From the NCBI GenBank assembly GCA_035604635.1, contig DATNIC010000236.1:7631-71630 (forward strand): DNA of 64,000 nucleotides, in the 5' to 3' direction. Position 1 is the stretch's first letter. Each line of letters starts with the position of its first letter. Below, piece after piece: positions 25,746 through 33,295 of this stretch. The notes below the pieces were generated by a model. That model did not search any database, was not told the DNA's origin, and saw nothing but the letters and a program-made list of their open reading frames with translations. Origin of the DNA: DATNIC01 sp035604635 (GTDB lineage: Bacteria > Vulcanimicrobiota > Vulcanimicrobiia > Vulcanimicrobiales > Vulcanimicrobiaceae). The translations under genes and the position numbers were made by a program.

Positions 25746-26410
25746 GATGTTGCCTCCTCTACGAACGATGCGAAGAGCGGAGCGGCAGCGATGGTGCTGC
25801 GCTGCGGATCGTGATCGAACGCGACGGTTCCAAGCAGGGGAGCGTGCGGCTCGAGCGTTCGCACGACGTCGTTTCGATACGCGGCATCGACCGGCTGCCA
25901 CCGTTCGACGCAGACGAGGCCGGCGACTCGTATCTTCTTCTCTTGGAGATATGCAATGGTCAGCAACGCGTGATTCAGACATCCCAGCCGCAAGCCGACC
26001 ACGACGATCGCGGGGAGGCCGGTCTGCACCGCGACGTCGGTGAGGGTCTCGGTCTCGTTAAGTGGGACGGCGGCGCCCCCGGTTCCCTCGACGACGACCG
26101 GCTCGGCGCAAGCGCGGACGCCCGCGAGAAGTTGCGCGACCCGCAGCGGCCGGTTCGACTCCGCAAGCGCGGCCGACCATGGGTCGGCGGCCGCGCGGAA
26201 GCGGCCGAGTTCACGCCATTTTGAGCCGGCCCACCGGGCGGCGAGCTGAGCGTCGCCCGCGTCGCTGCGCGCGATCCCCGTTTGGACCAGTTTGACGATC
26301 GTCGGGACCGTCCGCAGGTCGCACCAGGCCCGCGCGACCGCCGCGGAGACGCGCGTCTTTCCCACGTCGGTATCGGTCCCGGTGACATAGACGCCGCGCA
26401 GCTTGCTCAT
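25727..26410 (-). CDS. bioD: Dethiobiotin synthetase
   Basis: ATP-dependent carboxylation and ring closure of DAPA to dethiobiotin. 227 aa, normal length. P-loop VTGTDTDVGKT (about 9-19), VKLVQTGI with the conserved Lys-x-x-x-x-Gly, and VVEGTGGAAVPLN, the BioD magnesium/nucleotide motif. ATG 26410 overlaps bioF's stop (ATGA); its 3' end contains the bioB ribosome-binding site and start, a 19-bp overlap. Cytoplasmic enzyme of the biotin operon. Confidence 0.93.
   Translation of the reverse strand: MSKLRGVYVTGTDTDVGKTRVSAAVARAWCDLRTVPTIVKLVQTGIARSDAGDAQLAARWAGSKWRELGRFRAAADPWSAALAESNRPLRVAQLLAGVRACAEPVVVEGTGGAAVPLNETETLTDVAVQTGLPAIVVVGLRLGCLNHALLTIAYLQEKKIRVAGLVCVERWQPVDAAYRNDVVRTLEPHAPLLGTVAFDHDPQRSTIAAAPLFASFVEEATSSTTRS
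25753..25758 (-). promoter_or_regulatory. Shine-Dalgarno site of bioB (AGGAGG)
   Basis: Perfect AGGAGG on the minus strand within the last codons of bioD. It is followed by CAAC and then ATCATC. No ATG, GTG or TTG lies within 20 nt in any frame that leads into bioB, so this site fixes initiation at one of the two ATC codons. Confidence 0.6.
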
Positions 26411-27510
26411 AAGAGGGCCGGATGCGGGAGGACCGCTGCGAGCGCGCTTGCCAGCGCATCGATCTCATCGTCCGTATGGTCGGCCCGGAGCGTGATGCGC
26501 AGTCGCGACGTTCCTTGCGGGACAGTCGGTGGCCGGATCGCCGGGACATGCAAGCCGCGCTCGGCGAGCGCCGCGGCGACCGCGAGCACCTCGCTCGCAT
26601 CGCCGACGACGATCGGGATGACCGCGCCGGACCCGTCCGCGGACCGTCCGAGCCGTTCGAGCGCGGCACGCAGCCTGCTCGCGCGCGATGCAAGGCGCTC
26701 GCGCAGCGCTTCGCCTTCGGCGGACGCAACGATCCCGACGGCGGCCCGCGCCGCCGCGGCGACTGCCGGCGGGAGCGCCGAATCGAAAACGAACGTGCGC
26801 GCGGTGTTCCGCAGCAGCGCGATCGCGGTCTGCGGCCCCGCGACGAATCCGCCGAGCGCGCCGAGGGCCTTCGAGAGCGTTCCAACGACGACGATGCGCG
26901 GGTCATCGAGCCCGGCGGCGAGTCCGCCGCCGCCGGGGCCGGCGATTCCAAGTGCGTGCGCTTCGTCGAGCAGCGCGACGTCGTCCGTCCCGAGCGCGGC
27001 AACGAGCGCGCCGGTGTCGATCCCATCACCGTCCATCCCGAAGATCGTCTCGCTCACGATCATCGCGGCCGGATCGCGTCGCTGCGGGAGCGCGAGATGG
27101 GGATAGATGGTTCGGGTGAGTTTCGTCGCGCGCAAGCCGTCGATCAGACAAGCGTGGTTGAGTGCATCGGAATAGGCCGCGTCGACGCATGAAGCGAGCG
27201 CGCCGATCGCCCCGAGCGCCGCCATGTAGCCGGACGAAAACAGCAGCACTGCTTCGCGGCGGACGAGCTCGGCAAGCGCTTCTTCCAGCGCGCGATGTTC
27301 GGGGTGGGCGCCCGCTAGAAGCCGTGCTCCGCCGGAGCCCGCACGCCGCGCGGCGCGCAACGCGCCGACCACCGTGCCGTGCCGCGACAGGCCGAGGTAG
27401 TCGTTGGACGAGAAGTCGACGACGTCGTCGCGGTGCTCGCGGATCGTCCGCCGCAAGTTCCCAGCGTCGAGTTCGTCGAGCACGCGCCGGGCGCGCCGGA
27501 GATAGCTCAA
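26407..27510 (-). CDS. bioF: 8-Amino-7-oxononanoate synthase
   Basis: PLP enzyme condensing pimeloyl thioester with alanine. 367 aa. FSSNDYLGLSRH (about 36-47) and GTLSKALGALGGF (PLP Lys about 222) are diagnostic, as are SGYMAALGAI and DEAHALGIAG (Asp and His of the PLP site). Start TTG 27510 overlaps the bioA stop (TTGA) and gives the expected N-terminus; the reading frame remains open far upstream but that part is shadow of bioA. Second gene of the operon. Confidence 0.93.
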   Translation of the reverse strand: MSYLRRARRVLDELDAGNLRRTIREHRDDVVDFSSNDYLGLSRHGTVVGALRAARRAGSGGARLLAGAHPEHRALEEALAELVRREAVLLFSSGYMAALGAIGALASCVDAAYSDALNHACLIDGLRATKLTRTIYPHLALPQRRDPAAMIVSETIFGMDGDGIDTGALVAALGTDDVALLDEAHALGIAGPGGGGLAAGLDDPRIVVVGTLSKALGALGGFVAGPQTAIALLRNTARTFVFDSALPPAVAAAARAAVGIVASAEGEALRERLASRASRLRAALERLGRSADGSGAVIPIVVGDASEVLAVAAALAERGLHVPAIRPPTVPQGTSRLRITLRADHTDDEIDALASALAAVLPHPALL

Positions 27511-28712
27511 GCGTCCAAGACCGCGAGCAGCGCATCCACGAACGACGCGAGCTCCGCGCGCGTGCTGCACAATGGCGGGACGAGCTGGACGACGCTCCCG
27601 ATCGGACGCGTGAAATGGCCGCGATCGTAGAGCGCTCGGACCGCGTCCCGCGCGCGCTCGCGGTCGTCGAGCTCGATCCCGCACATGAGCCCGGCGCGGC
27701 GAACGTCGCGGACGTGCGGATGGGCTGCGACGGGCGCGAGCAGGGTCTCGAGATCGGCCGAGCGAGCCGCCGCGTTGTCCAAGGTGCGTTCCTGCGCAAA
27801 CAGCTCGAGCGAGGCGAGCGCCGCCGCACACGCGATCGGATTGGCGGCGTATGAATGGCCGTGGAAGAGATGCCGCTCCTCGTCGAGCTCGCCCAGAAAC
27901 GCCTGGTAGATCCGTTCGCTCGCGAGCGTCGCGGAGAGCGCGAGGGCGCCGCCCGTCACGCCTTTCCCCAAGCACAGGACATCGGGCTCGAGGCCGAGCG
28001 GCGAGAACGCAAACATCGGCCCGGTCCGTCCGAATCCGGTAGCGATCTCATCGACGATAAGGAGCGGCGCATGGCTGCGCCGGAGCGGCTCGTAGGCTGC
28101 GCGCTCGACGATCCGCATCCCGGCGGCGGCCTGCACCGTCGGCTCGACGATCACCGCGGCCAAGTCCTCGCGCTCCAAGACTTCGCCCAGCGCATCGTAC
28201 GTGAGCGCATCAAAGCAAATCGGACCGAACTCCGACTTGAACGTCCCGATCGCTGAGACGCTCATCGCGCCGGCAGTGTCGCCGTGATAGGCATCGACCA
28301 AGCGCGCGAAGCGCGTCCGCTTGGGCTCGCCGGCATTGTGCCAGTATTTGAGGGCGATCTTCAGCGCGACCTCGATCGCGCTTGCGCCGTCGCTCGAGAA
28401 GAATGCGTAGTCGAGGCCGGAGAGGGCGGCGAGCCGGCGCGCGAGCTCCTCGGCGACGGGGTGCGTCGCGCCGAGCGCGGTCGCGTGGTCGAGGATCGCG
28501 GCCTGACGGCAAATCGCATCGCAAATCGCCGGATGACAATGCCCGTGGATCGTCGTCCAGACCGACGAGATCGCGTCGAAGACCTCGCGTCCGCGAGCGT
28601 CGACGAGCGTCGTCCCGAACCCGCGGACGAACGTGTGCGTCCGCGCATCGAATGTCGCCATTTGCGTGAACGGGAGCCAGTGATGCGAGGTGGGCGTGGT
28701 GGAGGTCGGCAT
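27507..28712 (-). CDS. bioA: Adenosylmethionine-8-amino-7-oxononanoate aminotransferase
   Basis: Transfers the SAM amino group to KAPA, giving DAPA. 401 aa, class III PLP aminotransferase. HHWLPFTQM at residues 10-18 is the BioA-specific N-terminus; SSVWTTIHGHCHP, IVDEIATGFGRTG and CLGKGVTGG (PLP Lys about 259) follow. First gene of bioA-bioF-bioD-bioB, a complete late biotin pathway (the pimeloyl supply genes bioC/H/W are not here). ATG 28712; its promoter should lie in the 270-bp structured gap upstream. No BirA-type operator was recognised. Confidence 0.93.
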   Translation of the reverse strand: MPTSTTPTSHHWLPFTQMATFDARTHTFVRGFGTTLVDARGREVFDAISSVWTTIHGHCHPAICDAICRQAAILDHATALGATHPVAEELARRLAALSGLDYAFFSSDGASAIEVALKIALKYWHNAGEPKRTRFARLVDAYHGDTAGAMSVSAIGTFKSEFGPICFDALTYDALGEVLEREDLAAVIVEPTVQAAAGMRIVERAAYEPLRRSHAPLLIVDEIATGFGRTGPMFAFSPLGLEPDVLCLGKGVTGGALALSATLASERIYQAFLGELDEERHLFHGHSYAANPIACAAALASLELFAQERTLDNAAARSADLETLLAPVAAHPHVRDVRRAGLMCGIELDDRERARDAVRALYDRGHFTRPIGSVVQLVPPLCSTRAELASFVDALLAVLDA

Positions 28713-28986
28713 AATGCTGGAGGAACGTCCCGCTTCGGCGCAAGCTCGGAGAAACCGTGCTCTTAGTAGGCGTTCCCGCTAGCCTAAGCGACGGCTCGCT
28801 CGTTTGTAAAAGTTCGGTGAGGACGGTTCACGGGGCCAGGACCGCCGCAACGGCTGAAAAGAAACGGAAGCCCACCGCGAACGTGGGCGCGCGGTTCTCA
28901 CATGAAGACGTCGCCCACACCCGGTAGCGAGTCACCTTGCTACGCGACGGCAGCGAACGGCTCGCTTCACGGCGAGCCTTCCTGTT
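28713..28986. other. Longest intergenic gap, rich in hairpins; possible plus-strand small RNA
   Basis: Between metX and bioA, both on the minus strand. I found no convincing gene. Inverted repeats seen: GCCCAC/GTGGGC (28870-28888), GTAGC/GCTAC (28924-28943) and GGCTCGC/GCGAGCC (28959-28978). On the plus strand the last is followed by TTCCTGTTTT, like an intrinsic terminator, though no plus-strand gene precedes it. It matches no riboswitch, RNase P, SRP or tmRNA consensus that I know. It must also hold the bioA promoter. Confidence 0.35.
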
Positions 28987-28988
28987 TT
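28959..28988 (+). terminator. Terminator-like hairpin with T-rich tail
   Basis: Perfect 7-bp stem GGCTCGC/GCGAGCC with a 6-nt loop, then TTCCTGTTTT on the plus strand. On the minus strand the same hairpin lies 8 nt after the metX stop but lacks a T-tract there, so its direction of use is unclear. Confidence 0.4.
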
Positions 28989-30063
28989 ATGGCGCGACGG
29001 GCCGGCGCGCGGGCGCAGCAGCGACCGGTGGTTCGACGATCGGGCGTAGCAATTCGCCGAGTTCGACGTCTTCCGCTAGGAATGCATCGTGTCCGTGATG
29101 CGAGGGCATGTCGAGATAGACGGTGCGGATTCCGGCTTCGGCGAGACGGGCGGCGGTCGCGCGCACGTACGGCGCCGGGAAGAGCCAATCGTTTTGTATG
29201 CCGACGAAGGTGAATCGCGAGCGTACGCCGTCGAGGGGGTACTCGCGCGCATCGAACAGATCCATCGCGCGCGTCAGCGCGAGGTAGCTATTCGCGTCCA
29301 TCCGCTTGACGAAGATGTCGCCTTGATACGCGAGATAGCCTTCGACGTCGAATCGATCGTCTTTGTTGCGCCACGGATCTCCGCCCTTGCGGTCGATACG
29401 ATTGGAAAACCGCTCTTCCAGCAGGACGTCGCTCTTGTAGGAGAGCATCGCGATCATCCGCGCGTGGCGGACGCCGCGCGCCGGCGGCTCGCCTTCATAA
29501 TAGTCGCCGCCTTGATAGTGTGGATCGGCGTAGATCGCCTCGCGAGCAACCGTGTTGAGCGCGATGCCCATCGCCGAAAGCGCGTCGAACGCGCCGACGA
29601 CGATCGCATGTGCGGCACGGTCGCTATGGCGCAAGCCCCACTCGAGCGCTTGCATCCCGCCGAGCGAGCCGCCGATGACGTGGGCGATGCGAGCAATGCC
29701 CAAACGCTCGAGCGCCGCAGCTTGCGCGTTGACGATGTCCGTCACCGTCACGATCGGAAAGCGCGAGCCGTACGGCTTGCCGTCGGATGCGGGGCTGGCG
29801 GGGCCGGTCGACCCGTAGCATCCCCCAAGCGCGTTGATCCCCACGACGCAATACCGCGCCGGATCGAAGAGCCGGCCCTCACCGATCAACCCGCCCCACC
29901 AATCCATCGCGGCACTCGAACCGGTCAGCGCATGTGCGACCAGGACGACGTTCGAACCGTCGGTCTTCGGTTCGCCGTAGATCGTGACGCGTTGGACGAC
30001 GTCGTCGAGGCGCGCGCCGCTCGCAAGCTCGAACGCGCCGATCGACACAGTCGTCGTCTTCAC
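28987..30063 (-). CDS. metX: Homoserine O-acyltransferase (MetX family)
   Basis: Activates homoserine by acetylation or succinylation for direct sulfhydrylation or cystathionine synthesis. 358 aa alpha/beta-hydrolase. Features are GGCYGSTGPASP (about 100-111), the nucleophile elbow GGSLGGMQ (Ser about 153), a catalytic Asp in QNDWLFP and HHGHDAFL (His about 331). Acetyl versus succinyl preference cannot be told with certainty from the sequence. Start GTG 30063, overlapping the stop of a possible 19-codon leader ORF (GTGA). Fits the methionine genes at the window's left end, though 23 kb away. Confidence 0.9.
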   Translation of the reverse strand: MKTTTVSIGAFELASGARLDDVVQRVTIYGEPKTDGSNVVLVAHALTGSSAAMDWWGGLIGEGRLFDPARYCVVGINALGGCYGSTGPASPASDGKPYGSRFPIVTVTDIVNAQAAALERLGIARIAHVIGGSLGGMQALEWGLRHSDRAAHAIVVGAFDALSAMGIALNTVAREAIYADPHYQGGDYYEGEPPARGVRHARMIAMLSYKSDVLLEERFSNRIDRKGGDPWRNKDDRFDVEGYLAYQGDIFVKRMDANSYLALTRAMDLFDAREYPLDGVRSRFTFVGIQNDWLFPAPYVRATAARLAEAGIRTVYLDMPSHHGHDAFLAEDVELGELLRPIVEPPVAAAPARRPVAP

Positions 30064-30119
30064 GTCGTACAGCCGGCGAAGCGGGTGCGTCGCGCGTGCG
30101 CTGGTTGCGAGAGCGACAT
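30060..30119 (-). CDS. Possible 19-aa leader peptide upstream of metX
   Basis: A short frame, ATG 30119 to TGA 30060-30062, encodes MSLSQPAHARRTRFAGCTT. AGGTG lies 8 nt before the ATG and its stop overlaps the metX GTG (GTGA), the same coupling used between real genes here. It could couple or regulate metX translation. It has no Met run and no similarity I recognise, so it may be chance. Confidence 0.25.
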   Translation of the reverse strand: MSLSQPAHARRTRFAGCTT

Positions 30120-30180
30120 GCGAAAGACACCTATGCCCGGATAGCAGTTAAGTTATCCAAGAATACCGAACCCCGCGCTC

Positions 30181-32154
30181 GTGCGTCAAGCTCTTTTTGC
30201 GATTTTGGCCCTCGGGTTGCTCGCATGCGCGTACGTGGCGGTTGTCCGCTACGGCTACGAGCAAGAGAGCCGGCACGTCGAGATCGCTCTCGATTACGCC
30301 GATTTCAGCGCGCTCGCGCAATCGTACGGCTACGATCAAGCGCGCTTCTTGCGCGCGCTCCGACGCGCCGGGCTGACGTCGCTCGCCGTCCAGGAGCAGC
30401 TGGGTTCCGATATCAACGGCTCACGCGGCGCGGTCTCCCTTACGGGCCAGGGGCTGATCGATCAGGCTCGGATCACGCCGCTCGCCGATCCGTTCCTGGA
30501 CGCCCTCGTCCGCAGCGGCCGCATCGTACCGTCGGCGATATACGTCATGGTGTACGATCCCAGGGAGTTCCCGCGCTTTCGCGATCAATCGATCATCCAT
30601 TTCGGTGCGCGCGCCGTTCGCGTGTTGCGGCGCGCCCTGCCGTCGATCATCGAGATCCGCTCGCAGATCGACTTCTTCAACGGAAGCGGACTCGGGATCA
30701 CCGCCGACGAGATGGCGCTTGCGGCGGGCGCGGATCTCTGGCTCGTCCCGCGCGTCCAGAACGACGAAACGTTCGGGCCGGATCAGATCCAAGGGATCTT
30801 CGACGGATTCACGCGCTACCCGCGCGTGAGCACGGTCGTCTTCTTCGGCACCCGGCTGCAAGTGCTCGGCTATCCGAATCAAATTCCCTCGACGGCGCAC
30901 GCCTTCGCGCACGCGCACGTCAACTACGGGTCGGTCGAGTTCTACGTGCCGACGCAAGACTTGCGCGGAAACGAGGACCTTGCGCGTTCGATTCCGGGGC
31001 TCACGACGCGGGTCTTGGCGATTGCGCGGCCGGAACTCGACCAGCTCGATCCCGAAACGATCATCGCGCGCTACCTCCTGGGCGTGCGCGAGCGGAACAT
31101 CCGCGTCGTGTATCTCCGGCCTATGCTCCACGTTTGGGGCGATCGTTCGCTTTTCGCGACGAACGTCGAATTGGTCAACCGGATCGCGAGCGAGTTGCGC
31201 GCCTCGGGGTTCACGCTCGACCGTGCGACGCCGATCCCGGCGTTTCGCATTCGAGCGCTGATCCTCGGGCTCGCCTCGCTCGCAGTCCCGGCCGCCTTCC
31301 TCCTGTTGCTCGATCTGTTCGGCGTCGGATCGGTCTGGTGGGTGGCCGGTGCGTTCGCGCTCGATCTCCTCGTCTTCGGAATAGCCGCCGAGTTGCATCA
31401 CGCCGACATCGCGCGCAAGCTGGTAGCGCTCTGCGGAGCGCTGCTCTTTCCGGTCGCCGGCGCGATCGCGATCGCACCGGCCTTCGCGCGTTCGGAGCCG
31501 AAACCGCTCGGGGCGACGTTGCGCGAAGGCCTGCGCTTGCTCGCGATCGCGGTCGCGATCACGCTCGGCGGGGCGCTGGTAGTGATCAGTTTGCTCAGCA
31601 CCCCGCTGACGATGGAAGAGATCGACCGGTTCAGCGGCGTCAAGCTGATCCTGATCGTCCCGCCCCTAGTCATCTTGGGCTTTGCGATCGCATCTCCGCG
31701 CTTCGGTGCGCCGCCGGGTGGATGGCGCGCGGTGCTCGGTTCGCCGGTCCGCCTTTACCAGCTCGCTTTCGGCGTCATCCTGGTCACCGGCGCGTTCTTT
31801 CTCATCAGCCGCAGCGGGAATGACAGCGACGTCGCACCTTCAGCGTTCGAGTTAGCGCTGCGCTCGCACCTCACCGCGATCTTGACGGTCCGCCCGCGCT
31901 TCAAAGAGTTCGTCCTGGCGTGGCCGCTCGTGATGCTTCTCCCCGCGCTTTCGGCGCGGGATCTACGCCGCTGGAGCTGGATCATTGCGCTCGGCGCCGG
32001 CGTCGGGTTGGCCGACGTCGTCGATACGTTCTCGCATCTGCACACGCCGCTTGAGATCTCGGCGTTGCGCCTGATCAACGGGCTCGTCGTCGGGATCATC
32101 ATCGGCGTGCTCGCGGTCATCGCGTACAGGCGTTTCGTAAAGACCACGGAGTAG
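30181..32154 (+). CDS. DUF5693-family membrane protein
   Basis: 657 aa. One N-terminal helix (about 3-22), an extracytoplasmic domain of about 340 aa (FSALAQSYGYDQARFLRALRRAGLTSLAVQE, DLWLVPRVQND, RPMLHVWGD) resembling a polysaccharide-deacetylase-like or TIM-type fold, then about 8-9 C-terminal helices (about 360-650). This architecture and its position directly before csaB match DUF5693 proteins of Firmicutes, which often precede csaB. A role in building or exporting a cell-wall polymer is inferred from this linkage. Start GTG 30181. The TAG stop is in the same frame as csaB. Confidence 0.75.
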   Translation: MRQALFAILALGLLACAYVAVVRYGYEQESRHVEIALDYADFSALAQSYGYDQARFLRALRRAGLTSLAVQEQLGSDINGSRGAVSLTGQGLIDQARITPLADPFLDALVRSGRIVPSAIYVMVYDPREFPRFRDQSIIHFGARAVRVLRRALPSIIEIRSQIDFFNGSGLGITADEMALAAGADLWLVPRVQNDETFGPDQIQGIFDGFTRYPRVSTVVFFGTRLQVLGYPNQIPSTAHAFAHAHVNYGSVEFYVPTQDLRGNEDLARSIPGLTTRVLAIARPELDQLDPETIIARYLLGVRERNIRVVYLRPMLHVWGDRSLFATNVELVNRIASELRASGFTLDRATPIPAFRIRALILGLASLAVPAAFLLLLDLFGVGSVWWVAGAFALDLLVFGIAAELHHADIARKLVALCGALLFPVAGAIAIAPAFARSEPKPLGATLREGLRLLAIAVAITLGGALVVISLLSTPLTMEEIDRFSGVKLILIVPPLVILGFAIASPRFGAPPGGWRAVLGSPVRLYQLAFGVILVTGAFFLISRSGNDSDVAPSAFELALRSHLTAILTVRPRFKEFVLAWPLVMLLPALSARDLRRWSWIIALGAGVGLADVVDTFSHLHTPLEISALRLINGLVVGIIIGVLAVIAYRRFVKTTE

Positions 32155-32160
32155 GGTCGC

Positions 32161-33240
32161 CTGCGCCTTCTGATTTCGGGATACTACGGGTTCGGCAATC
32201 TCGGCGACGAGGCGCTCCTTACGACGATCGTCGACGGGATCCGGCGCCGCCGGCCGGCGATCGAGCTCGACGTCCTTTCAGCCGATCCGGCGGCAACGGC
32301 GAAGATTTACGGCGTCGACGCGACGCCGCGCGCCGATCTGCGGGCCGTGCGCGCGGCCATCGTGCGCGCCGACGCCGTCCTCTCGGGCGGCGGCGGTCTA
32401 TTCCAAAACGCGACGAGCACGCGCAGCCTCCTGTACTACGCCGGGATCGTGCGCACCGCAATCCGGGCAGGCAAGAAGACGATGATCTTTGCGCAGTCAA
32501 TCGGTCCCCTCGATTTCATCGGGCGCGCAATCGTGCGCGTCGCCTGTCGCGGGATCGGCGCCGCGACCGTCCGGGACGAGCGCTCGCGCACGCTCTTGAC
32601 GCAGCTGCTGTCCAACGTCACCGTCGAGCGAACCGCGGATCCGGTGTTCTTATACGACCCCATGCCGGCCGGTGATCTCGCTGCCGAAGGGCTCGGGAAT
32701 GAGAGCGGGCCGCTCCTCGTCGTCTCGGTGCGTTCGAGCGCAAACTTTTCCGCGGTCGCGCGCACCGTCGCGAACGCGGTCGACATTCTGGCCGAGCGGT
32801 ACGGCGCACGCGCGGCGTTCTTGCCGCTCGGCGGCGCGAGCGACGCCGAGGCTGCGACGCGCGTTATTCGCATGGCGCGTTCGTCTCCCGTTCTGCTCCC
32901 CGCGCACGATCTCGCGGGCGCCGCGGCGGTCATCGGACGCGCGCGGGCCGTCATCGGGATGCGGCTCCACGCATTGATCCTGGCGGCGCGACTCGGCGTT
33001 CCGTTTCTCGCGATCCCCTACGATCCGAAAGTCTCGGCGCTCTGTGAGGATTTGGGCTATCCGCTCCCGCCGCTCGTCGATCCGGCCGCCGAACCGCCGT
33101 CGAAGGAGCAGATCGAGAGCGCTCTCGACGTATTTTGGTCCAGCCGCGAAGAGCTGGCGCGTCATCTGCATCACGCGATGAGCGAGACGCGCGCTCGCGC
33201 CGAGCGCAACTTCGCGGTCCTGGATGCGCTAATAGAGTAG
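32161..33240 (+). CDS. csaB: Polysaccharide pyruvyl transferase CsaB, CTG start proposed
   Basis: Adds ketal-linked pyruvate to a secondary cell-wall polymer, the ligand for SLH-domain surface proteins. About 359 aa, full length. The diagnostic N-terminus SGYYGFGNLGDEA begins a few codons after CTG 32161; the first ATG (32347) would delete it. SGGGGLFQN (about 77-85) and GMRLHALILAARLG (about 267-280) are CsaB motifs. GGAG at 32148-32151 lies 9 nt before the CTG. Between the upstream TAG (32152-32154) and the CTG are only two codons, in the same frame, so a near-cognate start or stop readthrough are the two readings. SLH-anchored surface proteins are implied. Confidence 0.9.
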   Translation: MRLLISGYYGFGNLGDEALLTTIVDGIRRRRPAIELDVLSADPAATAKIYGVDATPRADLRAVRAAIVRADAVLSGGGGLFQNATSTRSLLYYAGIVRTAIRAGKKTMIFAQSIGPLDFIGRAIVRVACRGIGAATVRDERSRTLLTQLLSNVTVERTADPVFLYDPMPAGDLAAEGLGNESGPLLVVSVRSSANFSAVARTVANAVDILAERYGARAAFLPLGGASDAEAATRVIRMARSSPVLLPAHDLAGAAAVIGRARAVIGMRLHALILAARLGVPFLAIPYDPKVSALCEDLGYPLPPLVDPAAEPPSKEQIESALDVFWSSREELARHLHHAMSETRARAERNFAVLDALIE

Positions 33241-33295
33241 GGGGCCCACGCCGCGCAAGGTGCTGCGCTTTTTAAAACAAAACCCAGACGGTCCT

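Noticed and set aside
30421..31401. 326-codon minus-strand frame inside the DUF5693 gene
   Set aside because: Charged, repetitive antisense translation of a membrane protein gene; no start signal and no domain.
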